Positions 54,346 through 63,425 of a DNA stretch of 64,000 nt are shown in pieces. Numbering within the stretch: position 1 is the first letter of the stretch; each line of letters begins with the position of its first letter. Both the position numbers and the translations under genes were made by a program. The notes under the pieces were generated by a model. It saw nothing but the letters and a program-made list of their open reading frames with translations. It made no database searches and was not told the origin of the DNA. Source of the stretch: an uncultured Rhizobiaceae group bacterium (GTDB taxonomy: Bacteria > Pseudomonadota > Alphaproteobacteria > Rhizobiales > Rhizobiaceae); assembly GCA_938010435.1 (NCBI GenBank), contig CALLUS010000023.1, positions 1 to 64,000 on the forward strand. Direction: 5' to 3'.

Positions 54346-55503
54346 CTATGGCGCACCGTGGTTTTCCCATGCCCATTGTTGGATACCTGAATTCCAATGA
54401 CGCTCGTATAATTTTCCCGAAGTTGTTCTGACAAAGAACTTGTTATCCCAAGCAGGGCCAATTTCGCAGATGGTTTCACTGTCCGGATAGCCGTGGTCAG
54501 CCCAATGCCAACCGCCCTCTGTGTCTTGCCAGCGATGATAAACACGGAAATTATCATCAGGGTTTTTCCATTTGGGCTTTATGATGAAAAGAATACCATC
54601 ATTCAGTTTGCGCAATGAACCAACGACATATTTTCTAAAGTGCTTCTTTTTCACGGGCCGCCCGTGGTCATCCCACACCCATTTATGTTTGTCTTGATCA
54701 AACCGCCGTGCAAACAGGCGGCCATTGTCTCGTATGCCAAACACTTTATCGTCAAACCCCTCACCCACATCCATAAACTGTTTGTTGCCATGCTGCGACA
54801 ATCCCATGTCGATATTGGCATGGTACATGTAGTTACCCGTTGTTGTTAGAACATCATGGTTTGACATAATCGCCGGACGAACATTTTTTGAATCACGCTC
54901 TGTGATGTAACCATCATCATACGATGGGTTATCGCTAATCCGAAAGCGCGGCATGCCCCCTTGGGATTGTTCAATCACGTTCAAATCGAGATCAAAACGG
55001 GTCATCAGAAGGTTTTTTTCTGTTTCACCGGTTTGTGAATAATGGGGCGCCAACCCGTAAAGTTTCCAATCTGCACTGACTGAAAAATTAGTACTACAAG
55101 GCACCCGATTAAAGGAAAGTGGAGTGTAATTGCCGACTTGAAAATTGTTTAGGTCGGAGTAATCCGTAAGATTCTGATTGAAATTGTAGAGTACCCAGTT
55201 TGTCACGTATATGGTTTTGCCGGACGAGTTGAAATCGTAAATATCTCTCGTGCGTATGAATAAGCGACCAACATTTTCGGATGTGTTTACCAGGCAGGGA
55301 CCAAGCACTGTTCCCTTCCCGCCCAAATATTGATTAAGCGCTTGGTGATCAATCCACGTCCAATTACCATTTATATATCGGCGCTCTTTGACGCTGCCGT
55401 TTTCAGTTACAAAAACACGATCTTTTAGATTGGTGTGTGCGGAAATCGATGACATTAGAAAATTCCAATAAAATACTAAAATGAACAATATTTTATACTG
55501 CAA
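54346..55503 (-). CDS. Secreted PLL-type beta-propeller lectin-like protein
   Basis: 385 residues. Signal peptide (about 1-22, ending ISA). At least four repeats of a tryptophan-rich strand pattern are seen: GNWTWIDHQ (about 50), KWVWDDHGRP (about 275), GGWHWADHGYP (about 330) and QWAWENHGAP at the C-terminus, each preceded by a variant of G(x)(L/V)xxRxxx. This W-x-W-x-x-HG-x-P pattern is that of PLL-like (DUF346) sugar-binding propellers. The middle part (about 70-230) is longer and more diverged, so it may be an incomplete or modified propeller. Aromatic and His residues suggest glycan binding; ligand unknown. The 3' end abuts a transporter scrap. Confidence 0.6.
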   Translation of the reverse strand: MQYKILFILVFYWNFLMSSISAHTNLKDRVFVTENGSVKERRYINGNWTWIDHQALNQYLGGKGTVLGPCLVNTSENVGRLFIRTRDIYDFNSSGKTIYVTNWVLYNFNQNLTDYSDLNNFQVGNYTPLSFNRVPCSTNFSVSADWKLYGLAPHYSQTGETEKNLLMTRFDLDLNVIEQSQGGMPRFRISDNPSYDDGYITERDSKNVRPAIMSNHDVLTTTGNYMYHANIDMGLSQHGNKQFMDVGEGFDDKVFGIRDNGRLFARRFDQDKHKWVWDDHGRPVKKKHFRKYVVGSLRKLNDGILFIIKPKWKNPDDNFRVYHRWQDTEGGWHWADHGYPDSETICEIGPAWDNKFFVRTTSGKLYERHWNSGIQQWAWENHGAP

Positions 55504-55612
55504 TCATATTTTTCTCTTGGCAATATGCTTGATAAATATGTCGAAACAGCTGTTGAGAACTGAATTTTATTTTGCTTTCGAAGCGTACATCTACAACGCG
55601 CGTGCATTTATT

Positions 55613-56509
55613 TCACAAATTTTGCACTTTGTTTTCCCGCCAAGCCAAAACAATCCCGCTGACAACGATAATCACACCACCGACCAAACTTAACGACACG
55701 GGCACCACGTCGAACAACACAAAGTCATACAGTGCTGCGAATAACAGGGTTGCATAGCTGAAAGGCAAGACAAAACTGGCTTCGCCTATTCGCAATGCGT
55801 TTGTGTAAAAGGCTTGAGCTGTGACCATGAGGATGCCTGTTCCCGCCATCCACAACCATTGGTCGCTCACGGGCGTCTGCCACACGAATGGCAAGGTGAG
55901 TGACGCCATAGTTGTACCAACCACATTGGCGATAAGAATGATTTGGAACGCCCCTTCCCGCCCCGCCAGCAGTTTCAGCACCACCACTTCCATGCCGAAC
56001 AAAATTGCGGCCAAGAGCGCAATCAATGCTTCCGGTTGAAAGCCGCTGGACCCGGGCCGGATGAGCAACATGCCGCCAAACAGGGCAAGTGCTGCCGTAC
56101 CCCATCTGATTGGCCCAACTCTCTCGCCCAAAATAAAAATCGCAAACACCATGGCGAACATAGGATTGAGAAACGAAATTGCCGTTGTGTCCGCCAATGG
56201 AATTCGGCTTGCGGCATAGAACATAGCCGTCACACCCAACAATCCGCAGGTCACACGCCCCAAATGCAGTTTCCAGTCGGGCTTGGTGAATTTGGGTTTC
56301 ACCACAATTGCGATTGATATGACCAAGACCAGTGCAAACGCGTAACGCCCCCATGTGATTTGAAACGGCGACATGGCATTTTCGCCCACGCCCAGTTGTT
56401 TCGCACACAGGGTCGAGGCCGCCACAAATGCACTGGCGATCAGGATCATTCCCGCTCCTTGGAGGGAAATCTCAGATTTTTGCGGTTTTGCGGTGACGGG
56501 TTCCTTCAT
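55613..56509 (-). CDS. EamA/DMT-family transporter
   Basis: 298 residues with ten helices in two EamA repeats. GAGMILIASAFVAASTLCAKQLG begins repeat 1, and ILGERVGPIRWGTAALALFGGMLLIRPG ends it; repeat 2 ends FDVVPVSLSLVGGVIIVVSGIVLAW. Drug/metabolite transporter family, probably an inner membrane efflux permease. Substrate unknown. It lies two bases after the DUF938 methyltransferase and is cotranscribed with it. A scrap resembling its C-terminus lies 1.3 kb downstream. Confidence 0.87.
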   Translation of the reverse strand: MKEPVTAKPQKSEISLQGAGMILIASAFVAASTLCAKQLGVGENAMSPFQITWGRYAFALVLVISIAIVVKPKFTKPDWKLHLGRVTCGLLGVTAMFYAASRIPLADTTAISFLNPMFAMVFAIFILGERVGPIRWGTAALALFGGMLLIRPGSSGFQPEALIALLAAILFGMEVVVLKLLAGREGAFQIILIANVVGTTMASLTLPFVWQTPVSDQWLWMAGTGILMVTAQAFYTNALRIGEASFVLPFSYATLLFAALYDFVLFDVVPVSLSLVGGVIIVVSGIVLAWRENKVQNL

Positions 56510-56511
56510 AT

Positions 56512-57114
56512 TTAAGTCGCACCTTTGCGCCAGACCAAAAACTGGTTGTTGGCGGGCATGGGCGTGTCGCTTTCAAACGTCAGGCCGTTGTCTTTCGCCA
56601 ATTGATCGACGGTTTCAAAGTCGCGTATACCTGCATCTTCATAGGTCTCTGTCAGGAATTTGCTAAACTCCGCATTGCTCTCGGTGGTGAATTCGCCATC
56701 ATATTTAAAGGGGCCGTAGAGAAGCAGGCATCCATCTTGCGTCAAGTTTTTGGCTGCGCCTTCTACATAAGGTTTCAGGTTTTTTTCCGGCATCACATGT
56801 AAGCAATTGGCGCTGAACACCGCATCAAACTTCGGACGCAGGTTGGGCCAATGCAAAATGTCGAGAACGATTGGGGCCACCAAGTTTTTTAAATCAGCAC
56901 TCCGGATGGTGTCGATCAAGCGATATTCATTCAAATCACGGTCGCTGGACTGCCATTCTACGTTCTCCAAGTGGTGTGCGAAATGAAGCGCATGCTGGCC
57001 CGATCCGCTGGCAATCTCCAAAACCCGTGCACCCGGTTTCAACACCGTTTGAAGCCGGTCCAGAATAACGCCTTTGTTGGCTTCTGCTGCTTTGCTAGAA
57101 GGTGGTGATGACAT
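56512..57114 (-). CDS. DUF938 SAM-dependent methyltransferase
   Basis: 200 residues. SSPPSSKAAEANKGVILDRLQTVL then RVLEIASGSGQHALHFAHHL (SAM-binding motif I), WQSSDRDLNEYRLIDT, FDAVFSANCLHVMPEKN, LLLYGPFKYDGEFTTESNAEF. These are DUF938 features. It is a class I methyltransferase with unknown substrate, cytosolic. Followed after two bases by the EamA transporter; divergent from the TauE/SafE gene. Confidence 0.9.
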   Translation of the reverse strand: MSSPPSSKAAEANKGVILDRLQTVLKPGARVLEIASGSGQHALHFAHHLENVEWQSSDRDLNEYRLIDTIRSADLKNLVAPIVLDILHWPNLRPKFDAVFSANCLHVMPEKNLKPYVEGAAKNLTQDGCLLLYGPFKYDGEFTTESNAEFSKFLTETYEDAGIRDFETVDQLAKDNGLTFESDTPMPANNQFLVWRKGAT

Positions 57115-57224
57115 GAGCGACTTTCAAAATATCCAATCCTCCACGCCTATTGCTCTGCGAGAAAACTTGCAAGCGCGCAATTGTCTGCGTACCGATGAAA
57201 TTCGACCCCGCTGGACCTGACATC

Positions 57225-57968
57225 ATGACTGAGCCACTTTCCCTGTTGATCATCGCCATGGCTTTTGTTTTGGGCGGCATGGTGAAAGGTGTTGCTGGTT
57301 TGGGTTTGCCCGTCGTTACCGTTGCTGTGCTCACTTTCGCGTTTGGTTTACCGAGCGCCATGGGCCTCATGGTTGTGCCGGGCCTTATGACCAATGCGTG
57401 GCAAGCGTTGGGGCCGAATTTCTGGCCTGCGCTGAAACGCATTTCCATCTTTCTCATCCCGTCATTGTTCACAATATGGTTCGGTACGGGCTTGTTGGTG
57501 ACGCTTGATTCTTCTTGGTTGGTTGCCATGCTAGGCATTATCTTAAGCATCTACGCTATCACTGGAATCTCAGGATTTACCGTCACCATTCCTGCCACAA
57601 AAGAACGATTTATCGGGCCGGTGTTTGGTCTTGTAAACGGCATCACCACAGGTATGACGGGCGTAACATCCACTCCAAGCGTAATTTATCTCAACGGCCT
57701 TGACATGAAACGCGAAATGTTCATCCAGTCTATGGGTTTGGTGTTCTTGATCTCATACATGGTGCTCACCGTGTCGCTGTGGATGCGCGGGCTGGTGACC
57801 ATGGAAATTGGTGGTTTATCACTCTTTGCCGCAATACCAGCCTTGATCGGCATGTGGGTTGGGCGTTGGCTGCGCTTTCGAACCTCGGAAGCCAGCTTTA
57901 AGCGATTGTTCTATCGCGTGTTGCTGGTCATTGGATTGTACTTAATTGTACGCGCTGTTTGGCTTTAA
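57225..57968 (+). CDS. TauE/SafE-family permease
   Basis: 247 residues from MTEPLSLLII (57225); an upstream ATG would add a polar 25-residue leader. About eight helices in two halves. AMAFVLGGMVKGVAGLGLPVVTV is the family signature (FxG-x-x-x-G-x-x-G-x-G), mirrored by VFGLVNGITTGMTGVTSTPSVIY. Such permeases export sulfite or organosulfur compounds. Convergent with dnaE with a 12-base gap. Substrate not determinable. Confidence 0.87.
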   Translation: MTEPLSLLIIAMAFVLGGMVKGVAGLGLPVVTVAVLTFAFGLPSAMGLMVVPGLMTNAWQALGPNFWPALKRISIFLIPSLFTIWFGTGLLVTLDSSWLVAMLGIILSIYAITGISGFTVTIPATKERFIGPVFGLVNGITTGMTGVTSTPSVIYLNGLDMKREMFIQSMGLVFLISYMVLTVSLWMRGLVTMEIGGLSLFAAIPALIGMWVGRWLRFRTSEASFKRLFYRVLLVIGLYLIVRAVWL

Positions 57969-57980
57969 ACAGCTTTGGCC

Positions 57981-60900
57981 TTAGACGAGTTCCACATCCA
58001 CGACGCCTGGAATAGCTTTAATCGCACCTGCAATTTGCGGTGAGATAAGACGTTTTCCAGGCACTTCAATCTCCACTTCACTTTCGCCCTGCCCTTGCAA
58101 AACGATGAGATTGACGCGGCCTTCACCGCGTTTGTTCACACGTTCGGAAATACTGGCCAGAGGTTTCTCATCACGCAGGAACACATAAAGTTGCCGCTCG
58201 ACCTTTGAGGCTTCCAGCTCCAATGAACGTACAGAATTAATACGCAATGAAATGCCTTCCGGCTTGTCTTCAGCGGCGGCGTTGATGACCACCGATGTGC
58301 CAGCCACCAAAAGATCGCGGAACTGATCTAAAGCTTCGGAAAATAACACGGCCTCATATTGGCCCGTAGGGTCAGAGATTTGAACAATCCCCATACTGTT
58401 GCCCTTGCGGGTTTTGCGAAATTGTAGCGAGGTCACTGTACCCGCCAAATTGCCGACTTGAGAACCGGCTTTCACATCGCGCTGGAAATCGGCCCAACTG
58501 CGCACGCGCATTTTTTCCAACGTGTCTTGGTATTCATCCAACGGATGAGCCGAGAGATAGAACCCAACCGAACCGAATTCCTTTTGCAATTTTTCAGCTG
58601 GTGCCCAAGCCTGAACGGGTGCCAATTGAACCTGCGTTTCGCCTGTGTCACCACCAAACATATCCGTCATACCGATCGCGCTGTTGTCCGCCACACGGTT
58701 GGCATGACCGATCAAACGATCCAACCCGCCCACCATCTGCTCACGTGGGTGTCCGAAACTGTCAAACGCACCAGCATGGATGAGGTTTTCCAGCATTTTA
58801 CGGTTGAGCTGCTTTGGATCAACACGGGAGAAAAAGTTGGTGAGGTTTTCAAACGGCCCGCCTTCTTTGCGAACTTCGACCACATGAGAAACCGCCTGAG
58901 CGCCAACACCTTTTATCGCGGCCAGCGCGTAGTAAATTTTGTTGTCGCGCACTGCGAAATCAACATCCGATGTGTTGACTGACGGAAGCAGAACTTCAAT
59001 TTCTTCACGTTTAGCTTCACGGTAGAAATCAGACAATTTATCGGTATTGCCCATATCCAAGGTCATCAATGCGGCGGCAAATTCAACGGGATAATTCGCT
59101 TTCAACCAAGCGGTTTGATAGGAAACCAATGCATAAGCGGCGGCGTGAGATTTGTTGAAACCATAGTCGGCAAATTTCGCCAAAACATCGAAAATATGGT
59201 TAGCCTTTTGGGCTTTCATATCACGCTCAACCGCGCCATCAACAAAACGTTTGCGTTGAACCTCCATCTCCGCGCGGATCTTTTTACCCATCGCACGGCG
59301 CAACATGTCCGCTTCACCAAGAGAGTATCCAGACAATATCTGCGCGATCTGCATCACCTGTTCCTGATAGATGATCACGCCTTGGGTTTCTTCCAAAACC
59401 ACTTTAATTTTGTCGTCGTAAAAATCCGGTTCTTCTTCTCCATGCTTACGGGCGTTGTAAACAGGAATGTTTTCCATCGGGCCCGGGCGATACAGCGCCA
59501 CGAGCGCAATAATATCCTCAAATTGGTCCGGCTTCATGCCGATCAGTGCTTTGCGCATACCCATGGATTCTAGCTGGAACACACCCACCGTTTCACCACG
59601 TTGGAGCATCTCAAATGTCTTTTGATCGTCGAATGGAAGATCATCCACATCCACTTCCACACCGCGCAGTTTGAGGTATTCAACGGTTTTGCGGATCACG
59701 GTCAGAGTTTTGAGGCCAAGGAAGTCAAACTTCACCAGGCCCGCCTGCTCCACCCATTTCATGTTGAATTGGGTGACTGGCATATCAGAACGCGGATCGC
59801 GATAGAGCGGGACAAGTTGGTCAAGCGGACGGTCACCAATCACAATGCCCGCCGCATGGGTGGATGCGTGACGGTACAAACCTTCAAGCTTGAGCGACAG
59901 ATTGATGAGATTGTCGACTTCCGGCTCGGCTTTGCGCGCTTCGATCAATCCGTCTTCCGATTTTACGGCTTCAGCCAGCGTGGTTGGGTTTGCAGGATTG
60001 TTAGGCACAAGTTTACAAAGGCGATCAACTTGCGGATACGGCATTTGCAGCACACGCCCCACATCGCGTAACACCGCACGAGCTTGCAAGGTTCCAAATG
60101 TGATGATCTGTGCCACTTGTTCGCGGCCATATTTGTCCTGCACATAGCGGATCACCTCATCACGTCTGTCTTGGCAGAAGTCGATGTCGAAATCGGGCAT
60201 AGACACACGTTCGGGGTTCAAGAATCGCTCGAACAGCAGCGCAAATCGCATAGGGTCAAGATCAGTGATCGTCAGTGACCACGCCACCAATGACCCCGCG
60301 CCGGAACCACGACCCGGCCCAACAGGAATGCCCTGCTCTTTCGACCATTTGATAAAGTCTGCAACAATCAAGAAGTAACCCGGGAACTGCATATTCTCGA
60401 TAATGCCGAGTTCGAACTCCAATCGTTCATCATAATCTTTGCGCTCGAACCCGGGCGCCATGTCGTTTTGTTGCAGCCGCACTTCCAAGCCGTGGCGAGC
60501 CTGTGCTTTTAATTCCTCAGATTCAGCTTGCAGCGGATCGTCACCCTTCCCGTCGGTGAAGAATGGAAGGATCGGGTCGCGCAGTGGCGATTTGACTGAA
60601 CATCGTTTTGCGATCTCAATGGTGTTTTCCAGCGCTTCAGGAAGATCAGCGAACAGTTTGTGCATTTCAGCTGCGGATTTGAAACTGTGGTCGGGCGTAA
60701 GTTTGCGACGATCTTCCTCGATAACCATACGCCCTTCGGCGATACAAATCAGAGTGTCATGCGCTTCATAGTCTTCACGCTTGGCAAAATAGGATTCATT
60801 CGTGGCCACCAAACCAATGTCGCGATCGAAAGCCCAATCGATCAAACGGTTCTCAATGGATTTCGAATACCCTTTATGGCGCTGCAATTCGATGTAGAGG

Positions 60901-61502
60901 CCATCTCCAAAAGTGGATTGGAGAAAATCCAGATGTTGTTTGGCAACATGATCTTGGCCCGTAGCCATGGTCATATTGAGCGGTCCGCTTGGGCCGCCTG
61001 ACAACACAATCAATCCCTCGTTGAACTCAACAAGATGTTCACGGGTGATACGTGCACGGCCAGCGTCTTCGCTGTCCATATAGGCAAGGCTTACCAATTT
61101 GGTGAGATTTGCGTAACCCTGTTCCGTGCTTGCAATGAACACCATTGTTGGCAGTTGGCGCATGGCTTCTTGCGAACTGCCTTGTTTTTTCAGTTCTGTG
61201 GAGTCAGTTGCGACGGCTTGGCCAAGATCCACTTCCAGCTTGCAGGCCATAATAGGCTGCAGACCTGCTTTTGCGGCTTTTTGTGAAAACTCCAGCGCGC
61301 CGAATAGATTGCCCCGGTCTGTGATCGCCAGTGCAGGTTGAAAATCTTCCGTAGCCAGATCGATAATTTTATCGATCTTCATCGCGCCTTCAAGAAGCGA
61401 AAACGCAGAGTGCACGTGGAGATGAACGAATGGTTTGTCATTCGCATCAGGCTCGGCCTTACGCGCCAAAGCCGCCGTTATTTCATCTTTCTTGGACACC
61501 AT
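57981..61502 (-). CDS. dnaE: DNA polymerase III alpha subunit
   Basis: 1173 residues. PHP domain at the N-terminus (FVHLHVHSAFSLLEGAMKI). Catalytic palm PDFDIDFCQDRRDEVI with the two Asp, FGTLQARAVLRDVGRVL, and the third acidic motif within VKFDFLGLKTL. The helix-hairpin-helix and OB parts are present, e.g. GNLAGTVTSLQFRKTRKGNSMG. This is the replicative polymerase subunit of the DnaE1 type. The length is standard. Single gene on the minus strand, convergent with the TauE/SafE permease. Confidence 0.96.
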   Translation of the reverse strand: MVSKKDEITAALARKAEPDANDKPFVHLHVHSAFSLLEGAMKIDKIIDLATEDFQPALAITDRGNLFGALEFSQKAAKAGLQPIMACKLEVDLGQAVATDSTELKKQGSSQEAMRQLPTMVFIASTEQGYANLTKLVSLAYMDSEDAGRARITREHLVEFNEGLIVLSGGPSGPLNMTMATGQDHVAKQHLDFLQSTFGDGLYIELQRHKGYSKSIENRLIDWAFDRDIGLVATNESYFAKREDYEAHDTLICIAEGRMVIEEDRRKLTPDHSFKSAAEMHKLFADLPEALENTIEIAKRCSVKSPLRDPILPFFTDGKGDDPLQAESEELKAQARHGLEVRLQQNDMAPGFERKDYDERLEFELGIIENMQFPGYFLIVADFIKWSKEQGIPVGPGRGSGAGSLVAWSLTITDLDPMRFALLFERFLNPERVSMPDFDIDFCQDRRDEVIRYVQDKYGREQVAQIITFGTLQARAVLRDVGRVLQMPYPQVDRLCKLVPNNPANPTTLAEAVKSEDGLIEARKAEPEVDNLINLSLKLEGLYRHASTHAAGIVIGDRPLDQLVPLYRDPRSDMPVTQFNMKWVEQAGLVKFDFLGLKTLTVIRKTVEYLKLRGVEVDVDDLPFDDQKTFEMLQRGETVGVFQLESMGMRKALIGMKPDQFEDIIALVALYRPGPMENIPVYNARKHGEEEPDFYDDKIKVVLEETQGVIIYQEQVMQIAQILSGYSLGEADMLRRAMGKKIRAEMEVQRKRFVDGAVERDMKAQKANHIFDVLAKFADYGFNKSHAAAYALVSYQTAWLKANYPVEFAAALMTLDMGNTDKLSDFYREAKREEIEVLLPSVNTSDVDFAVRDNKIYYALAAIKGVGAQAVSHVVEVRKEGGPFENLTNFFSRVDPKQLNRKMLENLIHAGAFDSFGHPREQMVGGLDRLIGHANRVADNSAIGMTDMFGGDTGETQVQLAPVQAWAPAEKLQKEFGSVGFYLSAHPLDEYQDTLEKMRVRSWADFQRDVKAGSQVGNLAGTVTSLQFRKTRKGNSMGIVQISDPTGQYEAVLFSEALDQFRDLLVAGTSVVINAAAEDKPEGISLRINSVRSLELEASKVERQLYVFLRDEKPLASISERVNKRGEGRVNLIVLQGQGESEVEIEVPGKRLISPQIAGAIKAIPGVVDVELV

Positions 61503-61610
61503 TTACCGCCTTGGAAACCTGCCCCGCTCAACGAGGTTATGTGGACGAATTCAGACTCGCCCTCTTTCCAAAACATCATGGGATGAACAGCGTTATTTCT
61601 CAACCCGAGC

Positions 61611-61700
61611 CTAAGCCAGAATGTTCATCCATGCGAACATCATGAACAGAAAAATCGACATGGAAGCCGCGGATGCGAGATTGCGAAGAACAAGGGTCAT
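61611..61700 (-). CDS. 29-residue single-helix membrane protein
   Basis: Short frame on the minus strand, MTLVLRNLASAASMSIF continuing as LFMMFAWMNILA. The ATG at 61700 has GGAG six bases upstream, which makes translation likely despite the small size; an ATG four codons earlier overlaps that site. It has a hydrophobic Met-rich helix (about 12-29) after an Arg-containing start. Location is upstream of dnaE (start 61502), same strand. No family recognised; small proteins of this type are often missed. Confidence 0.45.
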   Translation of the reverse strand: MTLVLRNLASAASMSIFLFMMFAWMNILA

Positions 61701-61891
61701 TGGAAACTCCATACTAAAATACCAAATTCGCAAGCCGCTGATACAAAGCGACTTTTGATATTTGTTCACTAAATGTTCTTTTGTGGATTGTCAACAAATA
61801 TTCTTGCTTTGTTCTCATTTTTAAATGAAGCTGATTCGACCAGTCAAACACAATTCAGACAAATGCCTGTGTATGGTATTGGCAAGATTGG

Positions 61892-62707
61892 TTGGGGAAA
61901 CAACTCGTACGAATTTTGAAAACTGTCCTGACCGTTTGCGCAACGATCTATCTCACCGCATTTGTTACATTAACAGGGATGCAGCGCAGTTTTATTTTCC
62001 CTGCCAGTGACGGTTCGGAAATGAAGGCCATCAACTGGCAAGCGATCGAAGGACAAGATCGGTTCTTCATCGAAACAGAAGATGGCGAAACGCTTTCCGC
62101 TTGGTATCATCCGCCAAGTGACGGAAAGCCCGTGTTCATGTTCTTTCATGGCAATGGCGGACGTCTCGACCTGATGAAATGGCGCTGGCAGCGCATACTC
62201 AAAGAAGGCTACGGCATCTTCACCCTCTCCTATCGCGGCTATCCTGGCTCCACAGGTTCCCCGAGCGAAGAAGGTTTGATCAACGACGCACGAGCAGGTT
62301 GGAAATGGTTGTCTGCGAAACACAAACCCGATGACATTATCATTCACGGATTATCACTTGGTTCTGGTGTCGCGACTGCATTGGTAACTGAAGTGGACGC
62401 AAAAGCATTGATCTTGGAAGCACCCTTCTCTGCCGTGGTCGATGTGGCTGCTGAACGGTTTTCTATGTTCCCGACCCGTTGGGTCATTCGGGACAAATTT
62501 CTATCTCGTGAGCGTATCGCAAAGGTCAACATGCCGTTGCTCGTGGTTCACGGCACTGAAGACAGCGTGATACCGTTTCATTTGGGACAGCGTTTGTTCA
62601 AACGTGCTGTTGAACCAAAACAATTCATAGCAATGGAAGGCAGCGACCACAGCACACTGGTGCGTGATGGGATTTATCCATTGATTTGGAAATATTTGGG
62701 GAATTGA
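61892..62707 (+). CDS. Alpha/beta hydrolase, membrane-anchored
   Basis: 271 residues with TTG at 61892 as the probable start; ATG at 61979 would remove the hydrophobic anchor. N-terminal helix (about 8-28), then the ABHD13/Bem46-like fold: FMFFHGNGGRLDLMKWRWQ (oxyanion His-Gly), LSYRGYPGSTGSPSEEGL, GLSLGSGVATAL (nucleophile Ser in GxSxG), VVHGTEDSVIPF (Asp) and GSDHSTL (His). A serine hydrolase facing the periplasm or membrane; substrate unknown. Confidence 0.87.
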   Translation: MGKQLVRILKTVLTVCATIYLTAFVTLTGMQRSFIFPASDGSEMKAINWQAIEGQDRFFIETEDGETLSAWYHPPSDGKPVFMFFHGNGGRLDLMKWRWQRILKEGYGIFTLSYRGYPGSTGSPSEEGLINDARAGWKWLSAKHKPDDIIIHGLSLGSGVATALVTEVDAKALILEAPFSAVVDVAAERFSMFPTRWVIRDKFLSRERIAKVNMPLLVVHGTEDSVIPFHLGQRLFKRAVEPKQFIAMEGSDHSTLVRDGIYPLIWKYLGN

Positions 62708-62859
62708 ACAGCAATAACCTGGCGATTGATTGGCTTCTTCGAGCCCTCAATTACATTGCTGGCTTCGTCGCTGACTGAACCGTCAGAAATGTTGGTACTA
62801 GTCAGTTACAGTTCGAGCAGAGGCTGAATAACTTCATTGCTCTAACGTAGAGCAGACAT

Positions 62860-63303
62860 TCACCGATATTTGTTCGGATTCGGAAGCAGTTTGGAAAGCA
62901 AACCGACCAAAAATGCTGTGCTTAGGCCGAAGTTGAGCAGACCGGTTACAGCCGCCATTGCGGCAAAGACTCGGAATCCTTCTTCTACGGTGACATCGCC
63001 ATAGCCAAGTGTGGTGTAGGTCACGATTGAGAAATAGATCGCATCAGCCATCGTTGTGAGTGCACCCAGTACGATGAAGGATAGTGCCCAAGCCCAAACC
63101 TGAATCGTGTGCGCAAAAACGATAATGAGGAAGGCTACCGAAACCAGAGCTCCCCACTTTCGTACCGATTGGTTTGGCAATCCTGACTGCAAGCCAGCAA
63201 ATCTAGTCAAAAGCTGAACTGCCCAAATTAGAAATCCGATATGAACTGCCGAGCACAGCACCAGCAATCCGCTGCCAAGAACGATTTGGAGTAGAAGGCT
63301 CAT
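62860..63303 (-). CDS. Two-helix potassium channel (Ion_trans_2)
   Basis: 147 residues. Hydrophobic helices at about 5-33, 50-80 and 115-138. Between the last two is a pore loop, DAIYFSIVTYTTLGYGDVTVEE, holding the selectivity filter TLGYGD. This is the KcsA-like pore module. No regulatory RCK domain is attached. Such proteins pass potassium across the inner membrane. Divergent from the RND lipoprotein gene that follows. Confidence 0.85.
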   Translation of the reverse strand: MSLLLQIVLGSGLLVLCSAVHIGFLIWAVQLLTRFAGLQSGLPNQSVRKWGALVSVAFLIIVFAHTIQVWAWALSFIVLGALTTMADAIYFSIVTYTTLGYGDVTVEEGFRVFAAMAAVTGLLNFGLSTAFLVGLLSKLLPNPNKYR

Positions 63304-63425
63304 GTAATTCCGGTTCCTATGGCGTCCAGATGTAATATCAGTGATAGTAACAACTGATGCAATCAGATAGCTACTTTGAAGTGGCTGACTTAGGGAATGA
63401 GCGGATTAAGCCCCGTGATTATAAA

